Positions 1 to 6,939 of a stretch of DNA of 14,051 bases are shown piece after piece. Position numbers and translations under genes: made by a program. The stretch's first letter is position 1, and each line of letters opens with the position of its first letter. This DNA comes from Bacteroidota bacterium (GTDB taxonomy: Bacteria; Bacteroidota; Bacteroidia; AKYH767-A; OLB10): positions 1-14,051 of the forward strand of contig JADKFA010000037.1 of the NCBI GenBank assembly GCA_016717725.1, given 5' to 3'. The notes under the pieces were generated by a model that worked only from the letters and a program-made list of their open reading frames with translations, searched no databases and was not told where the DNA came from.

Positions 1-86
1 TCTTCCTGTATACATTTATTCGTTTTATCCTTTTTCATTTTCAAAAAAGCCAATCTTAAGCAATTATCCGTTACTTTTACACCGGT
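1..86. other. Left-edge non-coding leader
   Basis: This AT-rich stretch precedes the first gene and shows no open frame that can be supported. The bases at 72-79 (TACTTTTA) loosely resemble the Bacteroidota -7 box TAnnTTTG, but they lie only 7 bases from the start codon and have no TTTG element at the proper distance. I therefore do not call a promoter. The upstream neighbour is outside the window. Confidence 0.5.
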
Positions 87-1089
87 ATGAAAATCATCAT
101 TCCTGTTGCCGGTATTGGTTCGAAGCTTCGACCCCATACTCATACACAGCCCAAAGCCCTTGTTCCCGTTGCCGGGAAACCCATCTTGTCGCATATCGTG
201 GATTACCTGATTGCAGGTGGATTCAATGAATTTATTTTTATTATCGGTTATCTCGGTGATAAGGTGGAAAGATTATCGAAATCGAAATATCCAAATTTTC
301 GGTTAAAGCTTCTTTTATCATTCAGGGACCCTCGCGAAGGAACTGGACATGCCGTTTGGTTGGCAGAGAACATGTGGAAGCCAATGACGATTTACTCACA
401 TCCGTTTTAAGCGCTACTCAATCATCGACTACGACTTAGCTGAACTGGTGAAGATGCACTCTGCCCTTAGGTTTACAAAAGTAGATAGCCCCATCGAGTT
501 TGGTGTGGCTGATGTGGATTCTGAAGGATTCATCACTCGCCTAGAAGAAAAACCTACCATCCCAAAATCTAATTTAGCATTAGTTGGAATTTATCGTTTT
601 CGTGAAGCTGGGAAACTGATGGAAGCCCTTGATCATATCATTCGAAATAATATTCGTCATCAAGGAGAATTTCATCTCACCTATGGAATTCAGCGAATGA
701 TTACCCAAGGTGAAAAAGTAACTACATTTCAAGTGGGAAGTTGGTTCGATTGCGGTAGTAAAGCCAATTTATTAGAGACCAATGAAGTGTTGTTGAAGAA
801 ACAGACGGATACCATCCATCGAAAATTTAATTTCCACAATACGATTATAATTCATCCAGTAAGTATCGCAGAGCATTGTGATATTTCAGATTCTATCATC
901 GGACCTAACGTTTCGATAGGTGAACATACCATCATCAAACATTCCGTCATCAAAGATTCTATCATTGGGGCATATGCTCACCTTGAGACCGCCATCCTTC
1001 ATCAAAGTATTGTTGGCAGCGACGCCTTCCTCAAAGGTCTCAGTCAAAGCCTCAATATTGGCGATAGTACAGAAATAGATTTTAGTTAA
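87..1089 (+). CDS. Sugar-1-phosphate nucleotidyltransferase with hexapeptide tail, frame interrupted
   Basis: The family transfers an NMP from NTP to a sugar-1-phosphate (RfbA/GlmU-like), giving cytosolic nucleotide sugars for cell-surface glycans. The N-terminus carries the nucleotide-binding loop (PVAGIGSKLRPHT, then PKALVPVAGKP). The middle has EFGVADVD and LEEKP. The C-terminus has the hexapeptide pattern of a left-handed beta-helix (DSIIGPNVSIG, KDSIIGAYAHL). Total span, about 334 codons, is normal for the family. The frame is broken: frame 87-410 ends at a TAA, while the matching downstream frame is already open at 421 (IIDYDLAEL) and runs to 1089. Restoring one A near 364 gives A-R-E-H-V-E-A-N-D-D-L-L, which continues the family pattern. 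A second shift lies between 394 and 420, and there the expected metal-binding Asp of the GDT-like motif appears as Ala (S-A-T). The natural substrate cannot be told from sequence. It may be co-transcribed with glyA. Confidence 0.8.
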
Positions 1090-1102
1090 CCATATACTAT
1101 AA

Positions 1103-1122
1103 CCATGGAATTCATTCCATGG
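1103..1122. repeat. Perfect 9-bp inverted repeat before glyA
   Basis: Arms CCATGGAAT (1103-1111) and ATTCCATGG (1114-1122) are exact reverse complements separated by TC. They can form a tight hairpin in the nucleotidyltransferase-glyA gap. The upstream ATG at 1105 lies within the left arm and the preferred glyA start at 1132 lies 9 bases after the right arm. It could influence translation of glyA or be chance. It is the only symmetric element in this short gap. Confidence 0.5.
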
Positions 1123-1131
1123 ATTCAAAAC

Positions 1132-2420
1132 ATGATCGAAAAAGACAAAGTAATATTCAAACTCATCAAAGCCGAGTTAAAACGTCAACGCCAAGGTATT
1201 GAATTAATCGCCTCCGAAAATTTTGTTTCCAAGCAAGTCATGGAAGCCATGGGTTCTTGTTTAACGAATAAATATGCCGAAGGTTTGCCAGGTAAAAGAT
1301 ATTATGGAGGTTGTGAAGTAGTGGATCAAATTGAACAAATTGCAATTGATCGCGCTAAGGAATTGTTTGGTGCTGTTTGGGCAAATGTGCAACCACATTC
1401 AGGAGCGCAAGCCAATGCAGCGGTGATGTTAGGTGTGTTGCAACCGGGTGATAAAATTTTGGGATTTGATTTATCTCACGGCGGACATCTTACCCACGGT
1501 TCTCCTGTAAATTTCAGTGGTAAATTATATGTTCCGAGTTTTTATGGAGTCGAAAAATCGACTGGACTCATCGACTACAATAAGCTCGAAGCAACAGCGA
1601 AAAAAGAAAAACCAAAACTTATAATTTGTGGTGCTTCGGCCTATTCTCGCGATTGGGATTATGTTCGTTTAAGAAAGATTGCAGATAAAGTAGGTGCATT
1701 ATTGTTAGCTGATATTTCACATCCTTCCGGATTGATCGCAAAGGTTTGTTGAATGATCCGGTTCCGCATTGTCATATCATCACGACTACCACACATAAAA
1801 CTTTACGGGACCTCGTGGTGGATTAATTTTGATGGGCGCTGATTTTCCAAACCCAATGGGACTCAAAACTCCAAAGGGAGAAGTGAAAATGATGTCGGCG
1901 ATTTTAGATGGTGCTGTATTTCCTGGTACGCAGGGTGGACCTTTAGAACATGTAATTGCTGCAAAAGTGGTGGTATTTGGTGAGGTATTAACGGATGATT
2001 ATTTACAATACGTAGTTCAAGTTGCAAAAAATGCAAAAGCCTTAGCCGTTGCTTTAAATGAGAAAGGATATCAACTCATCTCGGGCGGTACGGATAATCA
2101 TATGATGCTGATTGATCTTCGAAATAAAAATATTTCGGGAAAGGAAGCCGAGAATGCATTAGTTAGAGCGGATATTACGCTGAATAAAAACATGGTTCCA
2201 TTTGACGATAAAAGTCCATTTGTAACTTCAGGAATCCGAGTAGGAACTTCATCCATCACCAGTAGAGGGATGAAAGAAAAGCATATGAAAAAAAATTGTT
2301 GGCTTTATTGATAAAGTGCTCATGAATAAAGACAATGAAGTAGTGATTTCAAAAGTGAAAGAAGATGTGCATACCTTCATGGATGCGTTTCCGCTTTACG
2401 AAAAATTTCCAATTTATTAA
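1132..2420 (+). CDS. glyA: Serine hydroxymethyltransferase, frame interrupted by three indels
   Basis: This PLP enzyme interconverts serine plus tetrahydrofolate with glycine plus 5,10-methylene-THF, the main cytosolic one-carbon source. Signatures run in order across three frames: GIELIASENF, NKYAEGLPGKRYYGG, QPHSGAQAN, DLSHGGHLTHGSPVNFSG, ADISHPSGLIA, the PLP-lysine motif TTTTHKTLRG (Lys codon 1797-1799), FPGTQGGPLEHVIAAK, GGTDNHMMLIDL and TSGIRVGT. Shifts: one G missing near 1744 (AAGG for AAGGG), one G missing near 1807-1809 (CGGGACC for CGGGGACC), and one extra A in the A8 run at 2287-2294. Correcting these gives a full-length enzyme of about 430 residues ending at TAA 2418-2420. The active-site Lys lies in the segment between the first two shifts. 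I chose ATG 1132 because M-I-E-K-D-K-V-I-F matches the family's start; ATG 1105 would add nine residues. Sequencing error seems likelier than loss of this gene. Confidence 0.92.
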
Positions 2421-2463
2421 GTTGAGGCAATAGAATTTAGTAAAACACGTTCTCTCAAAATCT

Positions 2464-3510
2464 ATGAATAGAAAAATACTTTTTATCGTTGGTTTACTCT
2501 TGATGAATCTTCATCAATCCATTTATGCCCAAAGTGGTGGGAATTCTACATTCAGCTTTTTAAATTTAGTAGCCCCTGCTCGAGCCGCTGCCTTGGGAGG
2601 GAATGCTATTTCTACCCCTTCAGAAGACATTACCTTGTTTGCTCAAAATCCAGCTCTTCTTCGACCATCCATGGACCTACACATTTCAACAAGTTATGTG
2701 GGGCATCTAGCAGGAATAAAATATGGGAATGTCTTGTTTGCAAAGGATTTTTCGAAAGCAGGAACGGTTGGTTTCAATATGCAATACATCAGTTATGGAG
2801 AGTTTGATGAGACCAATGTGAATGCAGAGAAAGTGGGTTCGTTTAAAGCAGGTGAATACGCTTTTAATGTGGCTTGGTCAAAAGCGCTTGATAGTAACTT
2901 ATATGTTGGAGCGAATGTAAAATATATATTATCCAGTTTTGGAAGTAATACTTCCAATGGAATTGCTACCGATGTTGCTTTGAGTTGGATGAATGATGAA
3001 AAATTGTGGTCGGCGGCATTTGTTGTGAAGAATGTGGGAACTCAACTTAAAACTTACGATGGAGCAGAACGTGAAAAGCTACCTTTTGAAATTCAAGTTG
3101 GAGTATCTCGAAAATTACCAAAAGCACCTTTCCGTTTTTCATTGATTGCACAACAATTGCAAAAGTTTGATTTGAGCTTTAAAGATCCGAATGCTTCAGG
3201 TATTGATCCACTCACTGGAGAAAGTCAAGAAGAAAAATTGTCAACATTAAATAAATTTTCAAAGCATCTTATTTTGAATTTGGAGATCTTGTTTACTCAA
3301 AATTTCAATGTGCGTTTAGGTTATAATTTCTTGCGACGTTATGAATTGCAGTTCCCCGAGAAAAAAGGTATGAGTGGATTGAGCTTAGGATTCGGATTTA
3401 AGATTAATCGTTTTCAAATTTCTTATGCTAATACTATTTTTAATCCAGCAGGAGGAAGTAATCACTTTACGGTTTCTACAAATCTTAAAAGAAGTGTGAT
3501 TACCGAGTAG
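2464..3510 (+). CDS. porQ: Type IX secretion system outer-membrane protein PorQ
   Basis: PorQ is an outer-membrane beta-barrel of the Bacteroidota type IX secretion system. It acts with PorU, PorV and PorZ in the surface attachment complex that processes and anchors secreted cargo. The 348-residue product has a signal peptide with likely cleavage after residue 22 (IYA-Q). It then shows the family's hallmark N-terminus: FSFLNLVAPARAAALGGN, followed by D-I-T-L-F-A-Q-N-P-A-L-L. The rest alternates polar and hydrophobic residues as barrel strands do, with NVRLGYNF and LSLGFGFKI near the end. Length fits PorQ, and the order A-R-A-A-A-L-G-G-N then N-P-A-L favours PorQ over PorV or generic FadL-like barrels. 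It lies 43 bases after glyA on the same strand and has no obvious Shine-Dalgarno site. It ends 5 bases before an 8-bp tandem array. Confidence 0.88.
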   Translation: MNRKILFIVGLLLMNLHQSIYAQSGGNSTFSFLNLVAPARAAALGGNAISTPSEDITLFAQNPALLRPSMDLHISTSYVGHLAGIKYGNVLFAKDFSKAGTVGFNMQYISYGEFDETNVNAEKVGSFKAGEYAFNVAWSKALDSNLYVGANVKYILSSFGSNTSNGIATDVALSWMNDEKLWSAAFVVKNVGTQLKTYDGAEREKLPFEIQVGVSRKLPKAPFRFSLIAQQLQKFDLSFKDPNASGIDPLTGESQEEKLSTLNKFSKHLILNLEILFTQNFNVRLGYNFLRRYELQFPEKKGMSGLSLGFGFKINRFQISYANTIFNPAGGSNHFTVSTNLKRSVITE

Positions 3511-3514
3511 ATTA

Positions 3515-3538
3515 ATTTGAAGATTTGAAAATTTGAAA
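3515..3538. repeat. 8-bp tandem array (ATTTGAAA type), 3 units
   Basis: Three consecutive octamers ATTTGAAG, ATTTGAAA, ATTTGAAA start 5 bases after the porQ stop codon. Each unit contains TGA on the plus strand. Because 8 is not a multiple of 3, the array closes all three plus-strand frames within 24 bases. A run of imperfect ~11-base CACTGAG repeats (3612-3630) follows in the same gap. Confidence 0.75.
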
Positions 3539-3702
3539 ATGTTGATGTGCGTGGTCATTTGAATTTCAAAATGTTGTATTCCATTTATAAGACTGTCTTT
3601 TAACACAGAGTCCACTGAGTTTTCACTGAGGTCACAATCTGCAGAGCGCAATAATTTAACATCTAAGTATACAAAATTACTCTGATTGCTTAGCGCAGCA
3701 AT

Positions 3703-3734
3703 TCACCAATTCACCAATCCACCAATCCACCAAT
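3703..3734. repeat. 8-bp tandem array (TCACCAAT/CCACCAAT), 4 units
   Basis: Four octamers in a row (TCACCAAT twice, CCACCAAT twice) end 3 bases before the smpB stop codon, which is at 3738-3740 on the complementary strand. The array sits at the 3' end of smpB just as the ATTTGAAA array sits at the 3' end of porQ. The gap between these convergent genes is thus bracketed by two different short tandem arrays. Confidence 0.8.
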
Positions 3735-3737
3735 TGA

Positions 3738-4202
3738 TCAAAAGTCCTTCTTCATCACTCTTCCCAATTCGCGTTTTGCTTCTGCATCTTTAAGGCTATC
3801 GCGTTTATCGTAAAGCTTTTTACCTCTGGCTAGACCGAGTTCAAGTTTTGCAAAACCTCTTTCTTCAATGTATAAGCGAAGTGGAATTAAAGTGACTCCT
3901 TTCTCTTTTAATTTAGCTAGGATTCGTTTCAGTTGGTACCGATGCAATAATAATTTTCGATCTTCTCGGGGAGCATGGTTGGTGTATCCCCCTTTTTCAT
4001 ATGCGGAAATATGCAAATTTTTTACCCAAAGCTCCGTGTTTTTAAAAACGCAATACGCATCTACTAAATTCGCTTTTCCCTCTCGAATGGCTTTGATTTC
4101 TGTTCCTGTTAAGACAATACCCGCCTCCCAGGTTTCACTAATGAAGTAGTTGAAACTTGCTTTCCTGTTAACAATATTTACGGTAGCGGCAATCTTTGAC
4201 AT
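3738..4202 (-). CDS. smpB: SsrA (tmRNA)-binding protein SmpB
   Basis: SmpB binds tmRNA and carries it to stalled ribosomes for trans-translation, in the cytosol. From ATG 4202 the product is 154 residues, the normal length. It shows the diagnostic sequence NRKASFNYFISETWEAGIVL, then TGTEIKAIREGKANLVDAY, the ISAYEKGGYTNHAPREDRKL region, KGVTLIPLRLYI, and the basic tail GLARGKKLYDKRD that enters the decoding centre. A TTG at 4211 would add only three residues; ATG 4202 gives the conventional M-S-K start. It follows the NRAMP gene on the same strand after 52 bases, so it may be read from the regulator-transporter transcript or from its own promoter in that gap; I see no clear promoter there. The gene is intact. 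Confidence 0.95.
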   Translation of the reverse strand: MSKIAATVNIVNRKASFNYFISETWEAGIVLTGTEIKAIREGKANLVDAYCVFKNTELWVKNLHISAYEKGGYTNHAPREDRKLLLHRYQLKRILAKLKEKGVTLIPLRLYIEERGFAKLELGLARGKKLYDKRDSLKDAEAKRELGRVMKKDF

Positions 4203-4254
4203 GGATGGCAAAAGTACGGAATTGTAAACTGCTTTTGAGTTTTGTTTTGAATTG

Positions 4255-6153
4255 CTAGCTTTTTGAAGATTCTTTAGTGACTACTAACACGGGAATGTCG
4301 AGCTGATGTCGAACAGCATCGACACTTGAACCAAGAATAAAATCCATCAAGGCTTTGTGTCCATGAGCACCCATGACGAGTAAGTCGGCATTTGCGTTTT
4401 TTACAATTTGAGGAATGGCTTTTCTTGGATTTCCAAAACCTAATTCAATTTCACATTTATATCCATTTTCTATCATCTGCCTTTTATATTCCATCAATGT
4501 TTCTTTATCCTTAATACTTTCAAAGTCGCGTGATTCATTGCCCATCCAAAGAGCAATAGCACTTTCACTCACATGGACGAGAATATAGATGGCGTCTTTT
4601 CCTCCTTGATTAATAGCATTTTGAAGGGCGATCCCATCCATCGAACCAAAATCTAAAGTGACAGCAATGCGCTTATACTTTGAAGTTTCTTGTAACTTTA
4701 TTTCTTGGAAACTTCCATGTGGTAAGTTGATGGATTTAGGTTTCATCTTTTTGAAAATTGGTACGAACGTAATGTAAAGTAACATCATGGCTACGAAAAT
4801 GCAGAGCGGAACCACGATGATACGGAGCCAGATACTATCATCCGCAATTAACCAACCAGTTACTTCTCCATAAACCAATTTCACATTTAATCCTACAATG
4901 ATGAGGGCGCATAACCAGGCTGCCATTTTTGTTTTTAAGGAGATGGTGAAGTTGCCCATTTTGCTTCGGTCGCTCACAAAATGGATGAGTGGAATTACTG
5001 CAAAACCGAGTTGTAAAGAGAGAATTACCTGACTAAAGATTAATAATTCAGTAGTAGCACTTTCGCCTGCAATATGAATAACGAGTACAGCTGGAATAAT
5101 CGCAATTAATCGGGTGATGAGTCGACGTATCCACGGTGCGATTCGTAAATTTAAATATCCTTCCATCACAATTTGTCCTGCTAGAGTTCCTGTAATTGTA
5201 CTGCTTTGTCCTGCGCAGAGTAACGCAACTGCAAATAGAATTGGAGCAAGTTTAGATCCTAAAAGTGGTTCTAATAAGCGATGCGCATCCATGATATCAT
5301 TTACTTCATGCATCCCCACTTTATAAAAAGTGCTCGCAGCAAGAATGAGAATAGCTGCATTTACAAAGAACGCAGCATTTAATGCGATGGTACTATCGAG
5401 AATATTAAATTTAATAGCTCGCGATATTTCTTTATCTGTTCGATCAAAATTACGGGTTTGAACAAGCGCCGAATGTAAGTAAAGATTATGTGGCATTACT
5501 GTGGCGCCAATAATTCCAATGGCAATGTACAATGCTGTATTGCTCATAGAGGTTGGAATAAATCCACTCATCACTTCGGTAATTACAGGTTGAGCAATGA
5601 CCATTTGTGCAACAAAAGCTAAACCAATAGTGGCAACCAAACTGATAATAAAAACTTCCATTTTCCGAATCCCATGATTCATCAAAAAGAGTAGGAGGAA
5701 GGTGTCGAGTGCACTGATAACAACACCATACATCAAGGGTAAATCAAAAAGCAAGTAAAGACCAATGGCCATCCCCAATACTTCGGCTAAATCGCAAGCA
5801 GCAATAGCAATTTCCGCAAGAAAATAGAGGAAATAATTTACAAAGCCAGGAAACATTTCACGAGATGCTTGAGCTAAATCACGCCCTCGCACAATTCCAA
5901 GTCGAACACTCAAACTTTGTAAAAGCAATGCCATTAAATTCGACATCAACAATACCCAGATTAGCGAGTATCCAAACTGACTTCCTCCTGCAATATCGGT
6001 TGCCCAATTTCCTGGATCCATATAGCCAACACTTACCATATAAGCAGGGCCCAAAAAGGCAAGGAGTTTCCTTTTGAAACTCATGCTACTGTCGACTTTT
6101 ATACTTCCATGAACTTCGGATAGTGAAGTTTGTGTTTCTTTAGTTCTATTCAT
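4255..6153 (-). CDS. NRAMP-family Mn/Fe transporter with C-terminal universal stress domain
   Basis: This is a proton-coupled divalent-metal importer of the inner membrane, probably for Mn(II) or Fe(II). Residues 25-470 are the NRAMP domain with about 11 hydrophobic segments. The metal-site motifs are intact: DPGN at 46-49 in TM1 and MPHN at 220-223 in TM6. The family transport signature G-Q-S-S-T-I-T-G-T-L-A-G-Q lies near 315-327. Residues about 493-627 form a complete UspA domain that starts YKRIAVTLDFG. It ends with the ATP-binding pattern G-x2-G-x9-G-S/T as GAHG (595-598) and GSS (608-610), followed by PVLVV. At 632 residues it is about 200 longer than plain MntH, all accounted for by the Usp part. 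The start is 9 bases after the stop of the DtxR-type regulator, implying an operon and metal-dependent control. Confidence 0.93.
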   Translation of the reverse strand: MNRTKETQTSLSEVHGSIKVDSSMSFKRKLLAFLGPAYMVSVGYMDPGNWATDIAGGSQFGYSLIWVLLMSNLMALLLQSLSVRLGIVRGRDLAQASREMFPGFVNYFLYFLAEIAIAACDLAEVLGMAIGLYLLFDLPLMYGVVISALDTFLLLFLMNHGIRKMEVFIISLVATIGLAFVAQMVIAQPVITEVMSGFIPTSMSNTALYIAIGIIGATVMPHNLYLHSALVQTRNFDRTDKEISRAIKFNILDSTIALNAAFFVNAAILILAASTFYKVGMHEVNDIMDAHRLLEPLLGSKLAPILFAVALLCAGQSSTITGTLAGQIVMEGYLNLRIAPWIRRLITRLIAIIPAVLVIHIAGESATTELLIFSQVILSLQLGFAVIPLIHFVSDRSKMGNFTISLKTKMAAWLCALIIVGLNVKLVYGEVTGWLIADDSIWLRIIVVPLCIFVAMMLLYITFVPIFKKMKPKSINLPHGSFQEIKLQETSKYKRIAVTLDFGSMDGIALQNAINQGGKDAIYILVHVSESAIALWMGNESRDFESIKDKETLMEYKRQMIENGYKCEIELGFGNPRKAIPQIVKNANADLLVMGAHGHKALMDFILGSSVDAVRHQLDIPVLVVTKESSKS

Positions 6154-6162
6154 GACTTCTTA

Positions 6163-6807
6163 CTAAAAGGTTTTTGCTAACTTCTTTGCTAATAAAGATG
6201 GACTTTTATTGCTGAAAATAATTTGCATGCTATTGTCGAATTCATCCATCTCCACAATGGAAAATATGCTTCCAGGAATTAATCCTTTCTTCTCGAGATA
6301 TTGTAGGAAGGATGGACTATGATCATTAACGCCACTTAAAATGTACTTGCCTTTTTTCGTGATTTCTGAAAGTAAAACTTGTCCGTTAGAATGTACTTTT
6401 CCATTCGTATCCGGAATAGGATCGCCGTGGGGATCGAATTTAGGAAAGCCTAAAAATGCATCTAATCTTTTTGTTAATTCATCCGAGCTAACATGTTCCA
6501 ATTCCTCTGCTAAATCGTGAACTTCATCCCATTTAAATTTCAATGTATCCATCAAAAATACTTCCCATAAACGATGTCGGCGAATAATGCTTAAGGCAAC
6601 CTTTTCACCTTTGCGAGTGATTTTCACACCATGATAACGTTCATATTCAACCATGTTTTTCTCCGAAAGTTTTTTAATCATGTCGGTGACAGAAGCTGAA
6701 CTGGTCGATAGAGAACCCGCAATAGCCGAAGTAAGAACTGAATCTTGATTCCCAGTACTTAAGTGATAAATGGCTTTGAGGTAATTTTCTTCGGTTGTTG
6801 TAGTCAT
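6163..6807 (-). CDS. DtxR/MntR-family metal-dependent transcriptional repressor
   Basis: It is a cytosolic dimeric repressor that binds DNA when loaded with Mn(II) or Fe(II). The 214-residue protein has the three-domain layout of DtxR/IdeR. A winged helix occupies residues 1-65 (TEENYLKAIYHL, then recognition region SSASVTDMIKKL). Residues 66-140 form the dimerisation and metal domain, with H78 and the cluster E-E-L-E-H at 101-105. A FeoA/SH3-like domain lies at about 148-214. Aligned by eye, E101 replaces the DtxR Cys102 as in MntR, while the position of MntR Asp8 / DtxR Met10 is Asn8. Metal preference is therefore uncertain, though the neighbour is an NRAMP transporter. It is first in the minus-strand operon, 9 bases before the transporter gene. 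The inverted repeat at 6838-6863 is its probable autoregulatory operator. Confidence 0.92.
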   Translation of the reverse strand: MTTTTEENYLKAIYHLSTGNQDSVLTSAIAGSLSTSSASVTDMIKKLSEKNMVEYERYHGVKITRKGEKVALSIIRRHRLWEVFLMDTLKFKWDEVHDLAEELEHVSSDELTKRLDAFLGFPKFDPHGDPIPDTNGKVHSNGQVLLSEITKKGKYILSGVNDHSPSFLQYLEKKGLIPGSIFSIVEMDEFDNSMQIIFSNKSPSLLAKKLAKTF

Positions 6808-6826
6808 AGGTAGGATGATATATTGG

Positions 6827-6834
6827 CAAATATA
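6827..6834 (-). promoter_or_regulatory. Candidate -7 box TATATTTG of the metal-regulator operon
   Basis: On the minus strand these bases read TATATTTG, an exact match to the Bacteroidota -7 consensus TAnnTTTG, 19 bases upstream of the regulator start codon. No TTTG element lies at the usual ~19-base spacing. A TTG at 6851-6849, inside the adjacent inverted repeat, is closer than consensus. The promoter is thus plausible but incomplete. Confidence 0.45.
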
Positions 6835-6837
6835 AAA

Positions 6838-6863
6838 AATAATTTAGACAAGTCTAAATTATT
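6838..6863. promoter_or_regulatory. Probable DtxR/MntR-type operator (perfect 12-2-12 inverted repeat)
   Basis: Arms AATAATTTAGAC (6838-6849) and GTCTAAATTATT (6852-6863) are exact reverse complements around AA. The core TTTAGAC-AA-GTCTAAA has the form of operators bound by DtxR/MntR/SirR-type repressors. It lies 30 bases upstream of the regulator start and directly beside its candidate -7 box, so a bound repressor would block the promoter. This supports autoregulation of the regulator-transporter operon. Binding itself is inferred. Confidence 0.8.
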
Positions 6864-6939
6864 AATTTGATGCCTATAATTTAATCCCACAATTGTGCCG
6901 GCGGGGGGCTTTTGGGTTAATATTTATTAATCTTGCAGT

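Noticed and set aside
886..1128. Minus-strand ORF of 80 codons opposite the hexapeptide region
   Set aside because: It mirrors the repetitive beta-helix codons of the sense gene and has no recognisable protein features; the sense strand is clearly coding.
2287..2294. Programmed ribosomal frameshift at the A8 run in glyA
   Set aside because: glyA has no known recoding, two other shifts in the same gene lie at G runs without slippery heptamers, and no stimulatory structure was seen; indel error is simpler.
3868..4149. Plus-strand ORF of 93 codons over smpB
   Set aside because: It lies wholly antisense to a strongly conserved smpB; composition looks like a shadow frame.
6888..6897. CACAATTGTG palindrome as a second operator upstream of pyrD
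   Set aside because: It is only 10 bp, AT-rich and symmetric by chance often enough; no partner site or regulator is implied.
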